64,000 nt of DNA, taken from contig CAJNOJ010000385.1 of assembly GCA_905250025.1 (NCBI GenBank), forward strand, positions 21,177 to 85,176. The letters are read 5' to 3'. This document shows, one piece after another, positions 50,589 to 62,165 of this stretch. The notes beneath the pieces were generated by a model. It made no database searches. It saw only the letters and a program-made list of their open reading frames with translations, and was not told where the DNA came from. The stretch is from Adineta ricciae. Its lineage: Eukaryota; Rotifera; Eurotatoria; Adinetida; Adinetidae. Numbering within the stretch: the stretch's first letter is position 1; each line of letters opens with the position of its first letter. Made by a program: the position numbers and the translations under genes.

Positions 50589-52338
50589 ATGGGTTCCGAA
50601 ACGTCGAAATCGAAAAAACGGGCAACACATCTCGCTGAAGAAGAAGTCCAACTATTATTAAAGAACACGCATTTTAATCGACAGCAAATTATGGAATGGC
50701 ATCAAGGTTTTCTCGTAAGTGTGTGTGTGTGTGTTTTGTTCGTTGAAAATCGATGTCTTTATCGACGCAAACAATCTCAATTGTTTGTTTATTTACTCTT
50801 CCATCCTCTGCGTTGCATAAGACGGCAAAATATGTTGATGAGATAATTGATCTGTCGATAAACATCTTCAAAGATATGGTAACCTTTTCACAGGATATGC
50901 TTACACATTTTCTAATTCGACTTGTTAATATTCTAAGATAACGAAGTATTATTAACAACTTGTTTATGCTTGATTTTTTTCTCTGCCAATAATTTAATTA
51001 CTTATTCATGTTCTTTTCTTTCACTGATTTATGTTACAGCGTTCGATTTGACTTTTTCCCCCTCTCGCCTTCCTTCAATCGATTCAGACGAGCAGGCTTT
51101 ACAATGAGACATTCACGTCTACAAAGGTTGATTGTCATTATCATCAGAGACGAGTCTTCTTTTTCGGTAACATTTGGCTATCAATTCCTTCCAGTCCAAT
51201 GATACACTTCTCCTGAAACGTCAATAATCATCGATCTCGCCGAGTATTTCGCACATCTGTTATGTTAATAAGCACAAACACATCGAAGACAATTTTATCT
51301 AAACATTAGTTTCATCGAACAGATAAGAAGGTCACATGCCATCGTTTGTTTGAGCAAAGTTCCTCAACTTGACGATTTCTTGAAAACGATTCTTCGAGTA
51401 CGAAGACATCAAATGATGCAATCCGTCGTTTGCATCTACCTCAACAGTTTATCTTAATCGAACAGACTTTTTTTGACGCCTCGCTTCTCAATCAAAAGAA
51501 CTCGTTACCAATATCATCGTTTGCCTACGCATACATATGCTAAATTTCGACGGACGCGTTAATAACCTCATAAAAAAAAACAAAAGATCTCGACTAATAA
51601 TATGTATGAAAGGCCAAACTTGAACTTCGGAGTGCTTATTTCCGTTGGAGCGAACGGAAATCTTGACATTGATAGGGCATTTTCTTTTGTTGTTAGTTAT
51701 GTATATGCTCAACTCGTTTTAGAAAGACTGCCCAAAAGGCAAACTAGACAAGAAGAAGTTCATCGAAGTCTACAAACAGTTTTACCCAAGTGGCAAAGCA
51801 GATAAATTTTGTTCACACGTGTTCAAAACTTTCGATACTGATAATTCAGGAGAAATCGGTATGTCGATCGTGATTCTCTTTGTGCAAACTCATTCTTTTC
51901 CATTGATTAAAGACTTTGTCGAATTTCTCATCGCTATATCTGTAACATCTCACGGAGACATACGAGAAAAACTGAATATGGCATTCAACATGTATGGTAA
52001 GGATGACAGTGATGGAATGTTAGGAAATATTTCGTTTCTCTCTTGTCTAGATATCGATAAAAATGGACGAGTAGATTCGAAAGAAATGGAACAAATCGTT
52101 ACTGTATGACTGAAAGCTTCGCTTGATGAAGGCATTCTTTTTTTCTTCTTCTAATTTAGGCTATTTACGATCTACTTGGAGAAGAGAATCGTAAAGGTGA
52201 AAACTCGCCATCGAAGCGTGTAGAAAAGATCATGAATAAACTCGATGTCAATGGTGATCGTTCGTTGACCAAAGATGAATTCATCAACGGATGCTTACAA
52301 GATGACTTTTTGAAGAACCTTTTGGCACCGAATGCTTA
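50589..52338 (+). CDS. Neuronal calcium sensor-type EF-hand protein
   Basis: A small Ca2+-dependent membrane switch of the NCS/neurocalcin/VILIP group. The start [10 protein letters not shown] gives a Gly2 myristoylation site. After a first intron of about 1 kb (50715-51722) come [20 protein letters not shown] (EF1, cryptic, with the typical Cys-Pro), [13 protein letters not shown] (EF2), [14 protein letters not shown] (EF3) and [13 protein letters not shown] (EF4). EF2-EF4 loops have all Ca2+ ligands. Two more introns interrupt EF2 and the helix before EF3, both in phase. WHQGFLKDCPKG and [20 protein letters not shown] are family signatures. Length near 190 residues is normal. Which NCS subfamily is not settled. 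Confidence 0.9.
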
Positions 52339-53901
52339 ACGATCACTCGATAAAAAAGCAATGTCTTGGAAAAGAAAAAGAAAAGCTTTTGTTTGTCGTA
52401 TGTCTTGTTATTGATGTTTCACTTTCAGAATAAACTAATAAATTCGGATGAAGACTAGTGAATCGTTACTCGCCAACATGTTTAATTAGGAAAGAAAATC
52501 TATTTATATGGACGAAAGAGTTTTACAGATTAATCAGAAGAAAAAGAGATAATCATCTTACTTTTGCAAATTAAGAAAATATCATCAAAGTCGTTTGAAT
52601 TCAACCGTTAAAGTTGTATGTCGTGACGTTGTGGCATGATATTCGTCGACTTTTCTTCAAACTCAAATCCCGCCAACATGCAAGGTAAGACTTGATGACA
52701 AATGTTAAACATCTCCGTTTCGCAACGAGTCACATTGAGAATTTTCGAAGTAGATGTCAACGCATCTGTTATCACTGACGAATCAATGCAAATTATCAAC
52801 AAACACAAGGAGCAATTATCTTGTCAACACATGAAGTAATAATCTCCGATGTTCTCTGGCAACCAGCAAGCATGATTGATCTCCAATGCGATGTAATTGT
52901 AATAGATAAGACGCCGTTTGTGCGTGCTGAGTGCCTTCGCTCACGCCGATAAATGAATGTGACAATTCGGAATTAATAATTATTTGAAATGTTCGTTTTA
53001 GCGATGCTGTTAGCTAAACATGCGTTAAAATTATTAATAGTGACAGAAATATTGATAATGTATGATCGCTTGGTGTCATTACAATTTCCGACCTGCAATC
53101 TTTTGCGTTTTGTGAATCGTGCTCATGGATTTCTCTGTAAGGAATGAGTAGGGAGCAGAAAGAAGTTATTTCACATGGCGGGATGCCGTCACCGAGTCGG
53201 ATTACGCGAACTATCTCGGTTTGTTTCTCATTAAAAAAATTGATTTGGACTGGCACGAGTAAATTGATCTAAAATTGCCACACTATTATACTCGTCTGTC
53301 TATCACAAACACAACCTTATATGTTTTCTTTTGTTCAAGCAAGATTGAGTTCAAGGTTCTTCTTCGAGCCGTCGGAATACCGTTTTTGTCATTAACATTC
53401 TATCAGACGAGAGTAGAGCTGAGCACAAGATTAGAAGAAGTTAATTGACTTAAGCCAAAAAAGAATTCGATGATGTCCATATGATATTGCTCGAGAACGA
53501 ACAGGTGTTTATCAATCTAATTGACATTAAGTTTTCGAGAACGATACAATCAGATCAAGATTCTCTTTTATTTGATTGTTGTTCTAACGGAAATGACATC
53601 GACGGGATATAGGATTCTTCTTCTCCTTATTATTCTCACGCGTTTATGCATTCATCGTCATAAGTAGAAAATAGAGATTTTTCAATCTCAACCAAGAAGA
53701 TAAAAAATAGATTGTGTTTACGCAGAAAATGCACGTTCTCCTAGGGGCACAAGAGAAAGAGCACATCGAAGATGGAGAAGAAAACGATGCATTGAGAACA
53801 AATCTATGAGTCAAAGTGATAGTGCGAACAATTTGATATTAACGTTTTTTTTCTCAGCTTTTAGATGTTCAAGTTTGTCGACAGACGGATGATTTAATCG
53901 A
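52339..53901. other. Noncoding region
   Basis: About 1.5 kb of AT-rich sequence. An AATAAA-type signal near 52435-52442 may end the calcium-sensor mRNA. A TTCTCAG acceptor-like site at about 53859 precedes the next gene. Short frames at 52608-52808 and 53014-53256 (minus) show no conserved pattern. Confidence 0.45.
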
Positions 53902-54636
53902 ATGGATGTGCTTGAATTGCCTCATCCGGTTATTAACTTTCTCCGCACAATGACGAAGGAGAGTTGTCGTTATGTACTGTCGTGGGACATTTTCGGTGCG
54001 ACGGATTCAGTCACATTGACACTCACATGGAAATTGATTGATGGCGAATCGTCCCTGTTAACACCGAAATGTTCGCAAGAAATTCAAGATTTCTCCACTA
54101 AGAGTAATCATTCCATATTATCTTCGCATCGTTCTCGTCGAGATGAAACTCCTTTAATTCGTGCGTCAAGAGGCAAAAGTCTTGAAGGAAATAATCCAAT
54201 GGCAGACAAACAAATTGCTTTTTCTGCGCAACATCATGCATCAAGTTCCGAACGTTCATCAACAATTAATCAGCAACAGAATGAATCCGAGCCAATCTAC
54301 GCCAATGTATGTCGAATTAAATATTCGACGAGTCCTTCATCATCGTCATCCCTGCATAAGCACCTACCTACATCTATCCCACATCGAAAAGACAGAGCAT
54401 CAGTACCGATTGTTGGAAAATTAGTTTCGAAATTTGCACGACCAAGTTATAGTGCGCATTCAACGAATGACAATAATGGCGGTGAAGATGATACGGATGA
54501 TCCGTGGGTGAAACGTTTTGACAATCTACTAGAACGTACGCCTTCTGATATCATAGAACATTCGCCGCAAAAAACCATTGAACCAATTATAGCGTCTGGT
54601 AGAGTTAAATTTAAGAAAAAACCGGAATATATCTGA
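53902..54636 (+). CDS. Unassigned Ser-rich protein with a short folded N-terminus
   Basis: Not recognised. A 244-codon open frame from an ATG at 53902. The first 55 residues (VINFLRTMTKESCRYVLSWD and TDSVTLTLTWKLID) look like a small folded unit with beta-strands. The remainder is Ser/Arg/His-rich and probably disordered, with SEPIYANVCRIKY as a possible Tyr site and the basic tail GRVKFKKKPEYI. The acceptor-like site shortly upstream suggests either a 5' UTR intron or a missed upstream exon. Codon use looks like that of the neighbours, so it is probably a real gene. Confidence 0.6.
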   Translation: MDVLELPHPVINFLRTMTKESCRYVLSWDIFGATDSVTLTLTWKLIDGESSLLTPKCSQEIQDFSTKSNHSILSSHRSRRDETPLIRASRGKSLEGNNPMADKQIAFSAQHHASSSERSSTINQQQNESEPIYANVCRIKYSTSPSSSSSLHKHLPTSIPHRKDRASVPIVGKLVSKFARPSYSAHSTNDNNGGEDDTDDPWVKRFDNLLERTPSDIIEHSPQKTIEPIIASGRVKFKKKPEYI

Positions 54637-55071
54637 CCCATTCTCGCATTTCGATTTGTCATTTTATTAAACTAGCTGAGTCCAACGGTTTGATAAATAT
54701 ATTTAGTATGAACTAATCGTCCTGACAAAATTCATTACTGTCATATTATGTTACAAAACACTGCCTTTCTTGCTCGCTTGTTTCTTCTTCTTCTTCTCTC
54801 TCTAATTGTAACAAAAGATGAGCATGGCACTTAATCTTCTATATACAGTTACAATTTTATAACTGCTTTCGTTATAGTGGATCAGAATAAAATCTTCCTG
54901 TGATGTGAGTAAATTGGGTACATCACTATCTTATAGCTATCCGGTTGAAGACCACAACTTCAAGCAAAACATCGCTGTGTAGACTGGACATGTATACGCT
55001 GAGGTGAGGTAAATATATTTTTCCAAATGAAAAAGAAAACTCAAAGTACGTTGTACACAGAGAAAGAGAAG

Positions 55072-56203
55072 TTATTTAAAATTGTTATTGCTGCCTGCTT
55101 GATATTCCACGGCTTTACGTCGCAAAGAGGCAATACTCGAACCACGCCAAATATCTTCGTTGTCAGTAGTCATTACATCCACTGCCAATGTGGAAGATGA
55201 CGAAGGAAATGGCAAATTGTACGATGATACTGATGAGCAAGAATTTAACGGATCGATATTGATTATCGACGGTAGGGCACTCGAAAAGAGTGAGGTTGTC
55301 GATGCTGCCGAAGGTGGTGGTAGATTAACATAATCAGCCATGGCTGTTGATGAGTAGAAGTGTGGAGTCAGTGATTGATCCATCTAAAGGAAAACTATAT
55401 GATAGTCGAACTCGTATAGATGAACTCGCGCAGTTACCTGAGAAAAATTTGCCGATGAGAACGGAAACTGATTACAATTATTGGCTGCTGTCGTACCCGA
55501 CCATTTCACATGATGATGGTGATGATGATGATCGGATTGATTCAACGGTGTCTGCCCATCGATTGCTGTGTTAATTAAACATCCGTATGGAGTTAACGAT
55601 TGTGGGTGTTGAGATGGATAATGTTGACGGAAAACATTCGTAGTTTTCTTACGCTTTTTCCATTTAGCGCGTCGATTTTGAAACCATACCTTTAATAAGA
55701 GACATATACTAAAACGAATCGATTTTTTCGAATGATTTTACCTGGACACGAGACTCAGTTAAACTAATGCGCACGGCTAGTTCTTCTCGCATGAAGATAT
55801 CTGGATAGTGTGTCTTACTAAACGATCTTTCAAGCTCATTGAGTTGCGCCGGTGTGAAACGTGTCCGATGTCGTTTCGGTTTGGCTATTGTTAATGGCGA
55901 TGAGGAAGAAAGCAGTAACTTATTCGATGATGACGATAGGCGAGTATCATCGTGAGAATTTGATGCTGTTAATGAAGATGATGATGATGATGAAGTTCTT
56001 GTTGTCGTCGGCGGAGAAAATCGATTATTTCCATCAATTGTTGACAATGAATGGCATGCTAGACGAACTCATAAAAAGTGAAAGTGTTTCTCACATGAAT
56101 ACCGTTTCTTCTATCACCTTAATTAAAACTTGATTTCCTTACCTTGTTGCTCCTGTTTGCCGACAGCTTGATCGCTGATACAATCACTGTTTATATTGAA
56201 CAT
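55072..56203 (-). CDS. otp: Orthopedia homeobox transcription factor
   Basis: A paired-class homeodomain factor for neurosecretory neuron identity. The ATG at 56203 gives [15 protein letters not shown]; a 5' exon ends at a GTAAGG donor (about 56148) and joins in phase at about 56063. The homeodomain reads [44 protein letters not shown], then across an intron [20 protein letters not shown], with position 50 Gln. This is almost identical to animal Otp and different from Otx or Alx. The tail is Ser/Tyr/Pro-rich and ends with an OAR motif, [15 protein letters not shown], typical of Otp and related classes. Four exons. Assignment is strong. Confidence 0.95.
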
Positions 56204-56955
56204 ATTCAAATTCAATTAATAATACTGTTCTCCTCTCTAACTCAATTAATTAGATCGATGTTTGACAAAGATATGTTTCTCTATTGGACTTGTCATTCTC
56301 TCTTTCTATATATATATATATACAGTACATTAAAAAAAGACAAGAGAGAAAATGTTTGTGCCAAGCAATTGATTTTTTCTTTCCGGGCACCTGCTTCAGA
56401 GAACCAATAGTAATTTTTAACCAATCCCGGCCTGATGTGCCTTCAAGCACATCCGTTACATATAGGAAACATACACGCGACAATGTCATTATCAGATTAT
56501 CATATTCTATAAAACAAAAAGAGAAATTTATATAGATATATATACGAAATATATCTCGTAGCGTGTTTGAAGCGGGGGAATGAATGAATTCATTTTCTCT
56601 AATCATGATACACAACGGATGTAATGAGAAACAGGAGATGAATTGATGATGCGAAAAAACAAATGAATCAAGCCCTGTATTCATAAGTGAGTGTGTAGAG
56701 AATTCAATACGATTAACATAAAAAGCAAATACGGAACGTATGACGAGAAATCATGTTTCTCCCTAAGTTTCAGTTCAAGCGCCACGTGCTTGACAGAGAA
56801 AATGAAATGGATTTGTTTAAATCTTACGCCAATCGAGAGATTTGTCTTTCTTTTCTGTCGATTCGTTGGAAGCTTTCGTTCGCGTAGAAAAACGAATTTG
56901 TTCGTTATTGAGTCATTCGTTTTGCTAAGTGTTGTCGATTAATTGTCGAGTGAAT
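56204..56955. other. Divergent intergenic region between otp and the cyclin gene
   Basis: Shared upstream region of two genes transcribed away from each other. It contains a TA-rich run near 56308-56324 and a second AT-rich run near 56531-56555. Open frames covering 56144-56942 are repeat translations and are not accepted. Promoters for both genes are presumably here. Confidence 0.45.
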
Positions 56956-58877
56956 ATGATGATGAAACTTCGACGACGACGACCACTGTCTGTATATAAT
57001 GCAAGTCCTGTTTCCAATAGTTCCAGTTCGGCGGCGGATCAACCATCACGTAAACGGCACCGAAAATCATCCCATCGGTCTTCGTCGGATCCAGACGAGA
57101 ACGAAAATGACTTGGAAAATCAGTCGCCACTTTTAACTTCTGATGGTACGAAGAACTTTTATCCTTCGAGCGATAAGATTTTCAATGATTTTTTCAGAAT
57201 CGGACGATGATGATCGTAGTAGTGGAATTAAAACTCGATCAATTGCGGCTGCCAAGAGAACAATTCCTCAAATAAGCGAAGATGAAGATGATGAGAATAA
57301 TGAAAGCGAAGAATCAGGATCGGAAATTGAAGCAACACCAGTCATAAAACAAACGAAAACGAGGATGGTCACACGACAAATGTCGTTGATTATAAATCAG
57401 CAAGTGAAACTCAAACCGAATGTTAAAGTTCAGCCATTCGTCGATCATACTGAAGATACGTTAAGGTGAAAGAAAACTTCTTCGCGTACTACTTCTCTAA
57501 TCTTTCTTTCTTAGCGAACATGGAGAAAATCAGTCATGTCGACGTCTTCGTTCAAGACGTTTAAATCAGAACAACGCACATTCCGGTGACAGCGGCGCAC
57601 AATTTTTCATTCGCATCACTCCTGTTGATGATGATGATACGTCTCAACCGGCAGCTTTTTCTTCGATTAAAAAGGAAAGTCTTTTTTACTACACAACACC
57701 TGAACGTCCAGATGATGCTGACATCGACTATGAACAACTAGTCAATCGGACGCGAATCAAACCAGCAACAATGGATCAATGTAATCAAGGACAATTGCTA
57801 CCTGAGGAGAATCTCGACGAGGGCAATAATACACGACCAACGGAATTGATACCGTATCTGCTTGAACTCGAACAAAGTCTAATGCCTGTTTTGCCTATCA
57901 TAAAACAAAAGAAGAGTAAGCAAAGAGGGATCGGCAGAAAAGTTTCTGAAGAATTCTTTTTCGTTAGAATCGGCCAAAGCGAATCAAGTGATTTATCAGC
58001 GTCGTTTTCAAACCCTACTTGATTATTTATATAGTTCTCAACGCTGTGGGCAAATCTCGGAGTTGATACGTCTTCATCTTCGCTCGAGACTTGTTCTCAA
58101 CACACTTTTTCTAACTGTGAATCTATTCGATCGTGCTATTCTAACTGGTCAGATACCCAAGGAGTCGTATACCAATGGTAATCCTCATTTATTATTGACC
58201 TGTTTACTGATCGCAGGAAAATTTGAAGAAGTTGAAGTAAGTTCGAAGCGAAGCCATACGAATTTCATAGAGATTATTTTACTGTGTCTCTCTTCAGTGG
58301 CCAAGCATTAGTTCTCTGATTGCAAATCGTGAACCATTAACTGCACGTGATATCAAATCCTTAGAAATTGTTGTACTTCAATCATTATCCTTCGACATTG
58401 GTCTAACTGTCTTAGATTTTGTGTATCGCTACTGTGAAATCTCACCCATGGACAAAGCCAACGATGATCTTCGTCTTTTATTTTTTATTTTACAACTTTT
58501 ATTAATCGATCCTCATACTTTCATTGCACATAAATCTTCATACATAGCTGCTTGCTCATATGCACTCGTACGGCATTTAAAACAGTATGAAGTGTAAGCT
58601 GTTTCGTATTTTCAATTGATGATTCGATATACTTTGACTTTTTAGAACATGGCCTCGTCGTTTAGCTCGATCGACGGGTTACGATCCAGACGAAATAGCC
58701 TATGGCGTGACGAAAGTTGCTGCACAATGTTTACGTGCTCTATCATCTCATGATCAACAGGAACCAATCCATCGCGATTTACTCCATAAATACAACAAAG
58801 GTCCAGCTGCACAATTGATAAACTATACTCAAGCATTGAATGACTTGATTCAACCAGCAGTCGACGAAACTGATTAA
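56956..58877 (+). CDS. Divergent cyclin with long acidic N-terminus
   Basis: A probable CDK regulatory subunit. The first ATG is 56956 (MMMKLRRRRPLSVYNAS). The N-terminal 270 residues are Ser/Asp/Glu-rich and disordered, with basic clusters (SRKRHRKSSHR) that may be nuclear-localisation signals and several SP/TP sites. The cyclin box follows: VIYQRRFQTLLDYLYSSQRC, LRSRLVLNTLFLTVNLFDRA, LLLTCLLIAGKFEEVEWPSI and LEIVVLQSLSFDIGLTVLDF, then a second fold (SYIAACSYALVRHLKQYEV). LFDRAI, AGKFEE and the VLQ(S)L..D motif are cyclin A/B-like, but the usual MRAILVDW is replaced, so the class is uncertain. Introns near 57143-57197, 57467-57514, 57910-57965, 58233-58296 and 58596-58645. Confidence 0.82.
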
Positions 58878-59090
58878 CAATGAAGACAATTTTTTATTCT
58901 CATAGTTCAATTACGTAGCCTTTCAACAGATGAAACCAAACTAAATAATTATTTTTCTATATTTTTCTTTCCCATGAACAAAATGTATATGAATGTAGAA
59001 CAAAAAAAAATAACAGGAAGTAGAATGTATCACAATCGTAACTGACTGAATATAGACAGAAAAAAACATGTCTCATAGCACAGCTCACGT

Positions 59091-60838
59091 TCATAATTTA
59101 GTATGTAATATCGATTCATCGTCATTATCGTTGTCATCATCGGTACTGTATTGATCACTTGCGTAACTAAGATTTTTCGACGAATTGAAAGTGATCATTG
59201 GAATGGGCCGAGAAGAAATACCAGTTTGATGAAGATTATCTATGAGAAAAGAATATTTATAACACATTTTCGTGATGTTTTTTTCCCTCGATGATGCACA
59301 TACCTAATGACCGTGCTTTTGTTTTTAGTGTCGGTTTTTTTGTCAACGGTGTCATACTGATTGATGAGATGGTGGGTTGATAGGAATAGCGCCTTGATGA
59401 CGGCAAATGTTCGGCAGTCATTACCCAAGCACCTGAATATCATTCGAATAGCATGATTAACTGGAGAGAAAGAATGGAATACATACGAATATCCACGATA
59501 TGCTGTTGTAACGCCTGAATCCACATGTTCAGTGTGAACAGATCGTGAACAAAGAAATCTTCTTGATCAAAACCTCGATTATAGATCGAAAATGATAAAT
59601 GATCGTTCCTTGATAAAATCAGCGTGTCCTAAACGATCACAAATCATTCATATATACATTCAGATCTATTTGTCTTACTGGCGTAATAGGTATTGAAATT
59701 CGGTTTGGTTCAACATAATCGTTTCGCATGATTTCTTCGCCATTCAAGGATCCACCAGTTAATATACAAGAATAGGATCGATTGTTATTTTGGACAATAC
59801 CAGCGAATATTCCTGATCGTGTGTAGCATACAGGTTGAATAAGAAAACGTGACATACAGCTGTTGTCGATCGGTAATTGCATGAGCGGATTTTGTTGGGA
59901 AGGCTCAATGGTCAACGTACGAGCTTTCGGCATTTTGTGAACACTTTCTTTGGTGTAAGTGGTGCGAGCGATCAGAACGAATTTCGATTGTTTTTGTTGT
60001 TCAGTCTTGGCATTTTCCGGTTCTTTACGTCGAAGTCGCGGCGATCCAAACGTTGAGAAGTAACTGTATCGATCTGCGAAATCTTTTGCAGCCGAAGATA
60101 CAGCTAAACTTTTATTTAGCGCATAGATTTCGAGATGCAATTCAAAATTTTGTGAAACATTCTCACTGATAGAACGAAAAAGAAGATCGATTGTGCAAGT
60201 AGCCGACTGAAAAAGAAACAATTCAACTTACAATACCAGTTGATCTGTAAAGATGACTTCCGTGGAATGTTTATCGATAAATTTCAACTGTGTATCGATG
60301 ATCTCACAGCCAATACGTGCCAAACAGAATACAGCGAACTTCTTTTGATCTATTCAGGTGAATTTTTTGATTGACAAAGAAAGACTTCGATTGATTCAAA
60401 CCTGTTTTGGCTTTTTTCATCTTCGACCATTGCAACGGTAAACGGATATCGGAGAGAACAACAGTGGCTTTTGTTGGTTCAAGACTTAAGAAGAAAAAAA
60501 AAAGGATTATCTGGATTGTAGAAAACATTTCTCTACGTTGTATCATCGCGTCGAAGTAAATTCTGTTGTTTTCGTCTGATTTCAGCCATAAAAGCTAGCA
60601 TACGTTGTTGTGAAAGTATCAGAGCTTTGTTACACTCAATAGTTTGTTCAACTGTTGTAACTACATGAAGTAATTTACTAATCCCATCGATCATTTTCAC
60701 TTCACAGTCAATTTTACGTTCTAACTCAGGGTCCTAGAGAAAGATTGTCGAGAAACGAACTTCAAAGATTCAATGATCACATACCCATATGAAAAATGAG
60801 ACTATGCGTTTATCTGGATTTGCACTACTCGCACTCAT
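59091..60838 (-). CDS. Rhotekin-like Rho effector
   Basis: A scaffold that binds GTP-Rho. The ATG at 60838 gives MSASSANPDKRIVSFFIW. The next exon (DPELERKIDCEVKMIDGISK, ECNKALILSQQRMLAFMAEI, RRKQQ) is an HR1-like coiled coil that in Rhotekin binds Rho. LSDIRLPLQWSKMKKAKT begins the anillin-homology region, continuing with FELHLEIYAL. A PH domain follows: MSRFLIQPVCYTRSGIFAGI, then SYSCILTGGSLNGEE, and LSFSIYNRGFDQEDF with LFTLNMWIQALQQHI at its C-terminal helix. The tail is Ser/Thr-rich, ending in an acidic stretch (DDDNDNDDESILHTKL). The domain order fits Rhotekin rather than anillin, whose N-terminal myosin- and actin-binding regions are absent. About seven exons. Confidence 0.85.
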
Positions 60839-61007
60839 CGTCTGATGAAAATGTGAATTCTCGCTGTATTTGATTCTCTTTCGTCGTGCATTTATATACA
60901 TACGTATATATATGACACGAAAAGTAAATATATGACTAAGAAAGTTTCGTTGCTCACCTTTCGTTCGTAGGTGGAAACCATTTATTGATTATTCATCGTA
61001 CGTCTGT

Positions 61008-61370
61008 TTATGACTCTTCAAGGCTTATGTTGATCTTTCGAAATTTTAACGAAGAAAAAATATGCTTCACCGTTTTTCGTTTGATTGAGAACCCGGGTGT
61101 TGCAGCTACTATATTCTCCAATTTTGCTGAACACCAAGTGTTTGTTCCACAAAATAAACAATGAATTACTGAGCTATCGGCAAAAGAAAAGTAATAATCT
61201 GCTCGCAAACTGTTCCATCAATTAGACCACCTTCTTAGTACTTGTGGCTTTATCTATTGTTTATCTAATACTTTCCTCTGCCTATGCCAACATATTTGGA
61301 TCCCAGTGAGGAAATGTCTTGCCAGAACAAGAATGATCATACGTGATAGAATGAATATGAAATAGGAAAG
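61008..61370 (-). pseudogene. Decayed fragment of a LicD/fukutin-type gene
   Basis: On the minus strand, TNTWCSAKLENIVAAT (about 61098-61145) matches the C-terminal block TWCPAKPDKIVAKIYG of the two intact copies at 35686-37810. At nucleotide level 61105-61148 resembles 35763-35812. Farther on, 61325-61365 resembles 36655-36700, the region just upstream of copy 1, including CATACGTGAT and ATGAATAT. The body of the gene between these blocks is missing, so this is a copy with a large internal deletion. No DGDxD motif or anchor remains. Confidence 0.6.
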
Positions 61371-62165
61371 AGCAATCAATCGTCTTCATTTAGGTGAAAG
61401 TTAAGAGATTCGACACAGAGTGAATAGAAGATTTGTGGAGGATCAAAGATGAACGAATTTTGCTGCGTGTGAAAATATGACCAAGATTTCTTGTCGTAAC
61501 GGAAACTGAATGAGAAAAAGATATACTGATCGAAGAAAAAAACAAACAAGAGCGATATCAAAAAATGTTAAGATAAAATTACCATGGAATGTATTTTCGT
61601 TCTCATCACGTTTGGACAAGAGATATGCGTTTGTTTAGATTATCTCTATATGCGGGAACATTTATTATGATTATGTCACCGTCTGTATCCAATCTGAATT
61701 AAATTAAGGTAACCTTTGTTCAAAGAAATTTAAATTTTCCAAGAAACTTTCGTAAAGTATTATCTAACAAATAACTTTTCTCGTTTTGACGTCAATTAAA
61801 GATGCTGATACATTACTTGCTCATCTCAATATACTTGAATAGATCACCTCGCATACAGGTCAACTTAAAAATAAAACACATGTGATACAAGAATGCATGC
61901 CATCTGCTACGGCTTAGATGCCATTGTTTACATGTTATGATATTCCAGCATGTTCGCTCTCCCGCCAGAAGATGGGCGCACCAACGCAGATCCATTCCTT
62001 TTTTTTTTTATCAAGGATGCGTGGGCAAATTATGCCCAAAAACAACGTCGAGTATTTTGTTTCCTTAACCGTTCGAACGTATAAATATCTATCGAAATTA
62101 CGTGAGAAACTAACCTCTCTTCTTCATTACATTTATTCAAGAGAACTACACTTTTATGCTCAACT
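61371..62165. other. Noncoding region
   Basis: AT-rich spacer upstream of the mucin-like gene with a T-run near 62000-62010. No accepted gene. It likely includes that gene's promoter. Confidence 0.4.

Noticed and set aside
50717..50732. GT repeat after the first exon of the calcium-sensor gene, considered as a regulatory element
   Set aside because: Simple microsatellite inside the first intron; no evidence of function.
56144..56942. Several 80-140 codon frames between otp and the cyclin gene
   Set aside because: They arise from TA and AG repeats and contain runs such as YIYIYI; no exon-like composition.
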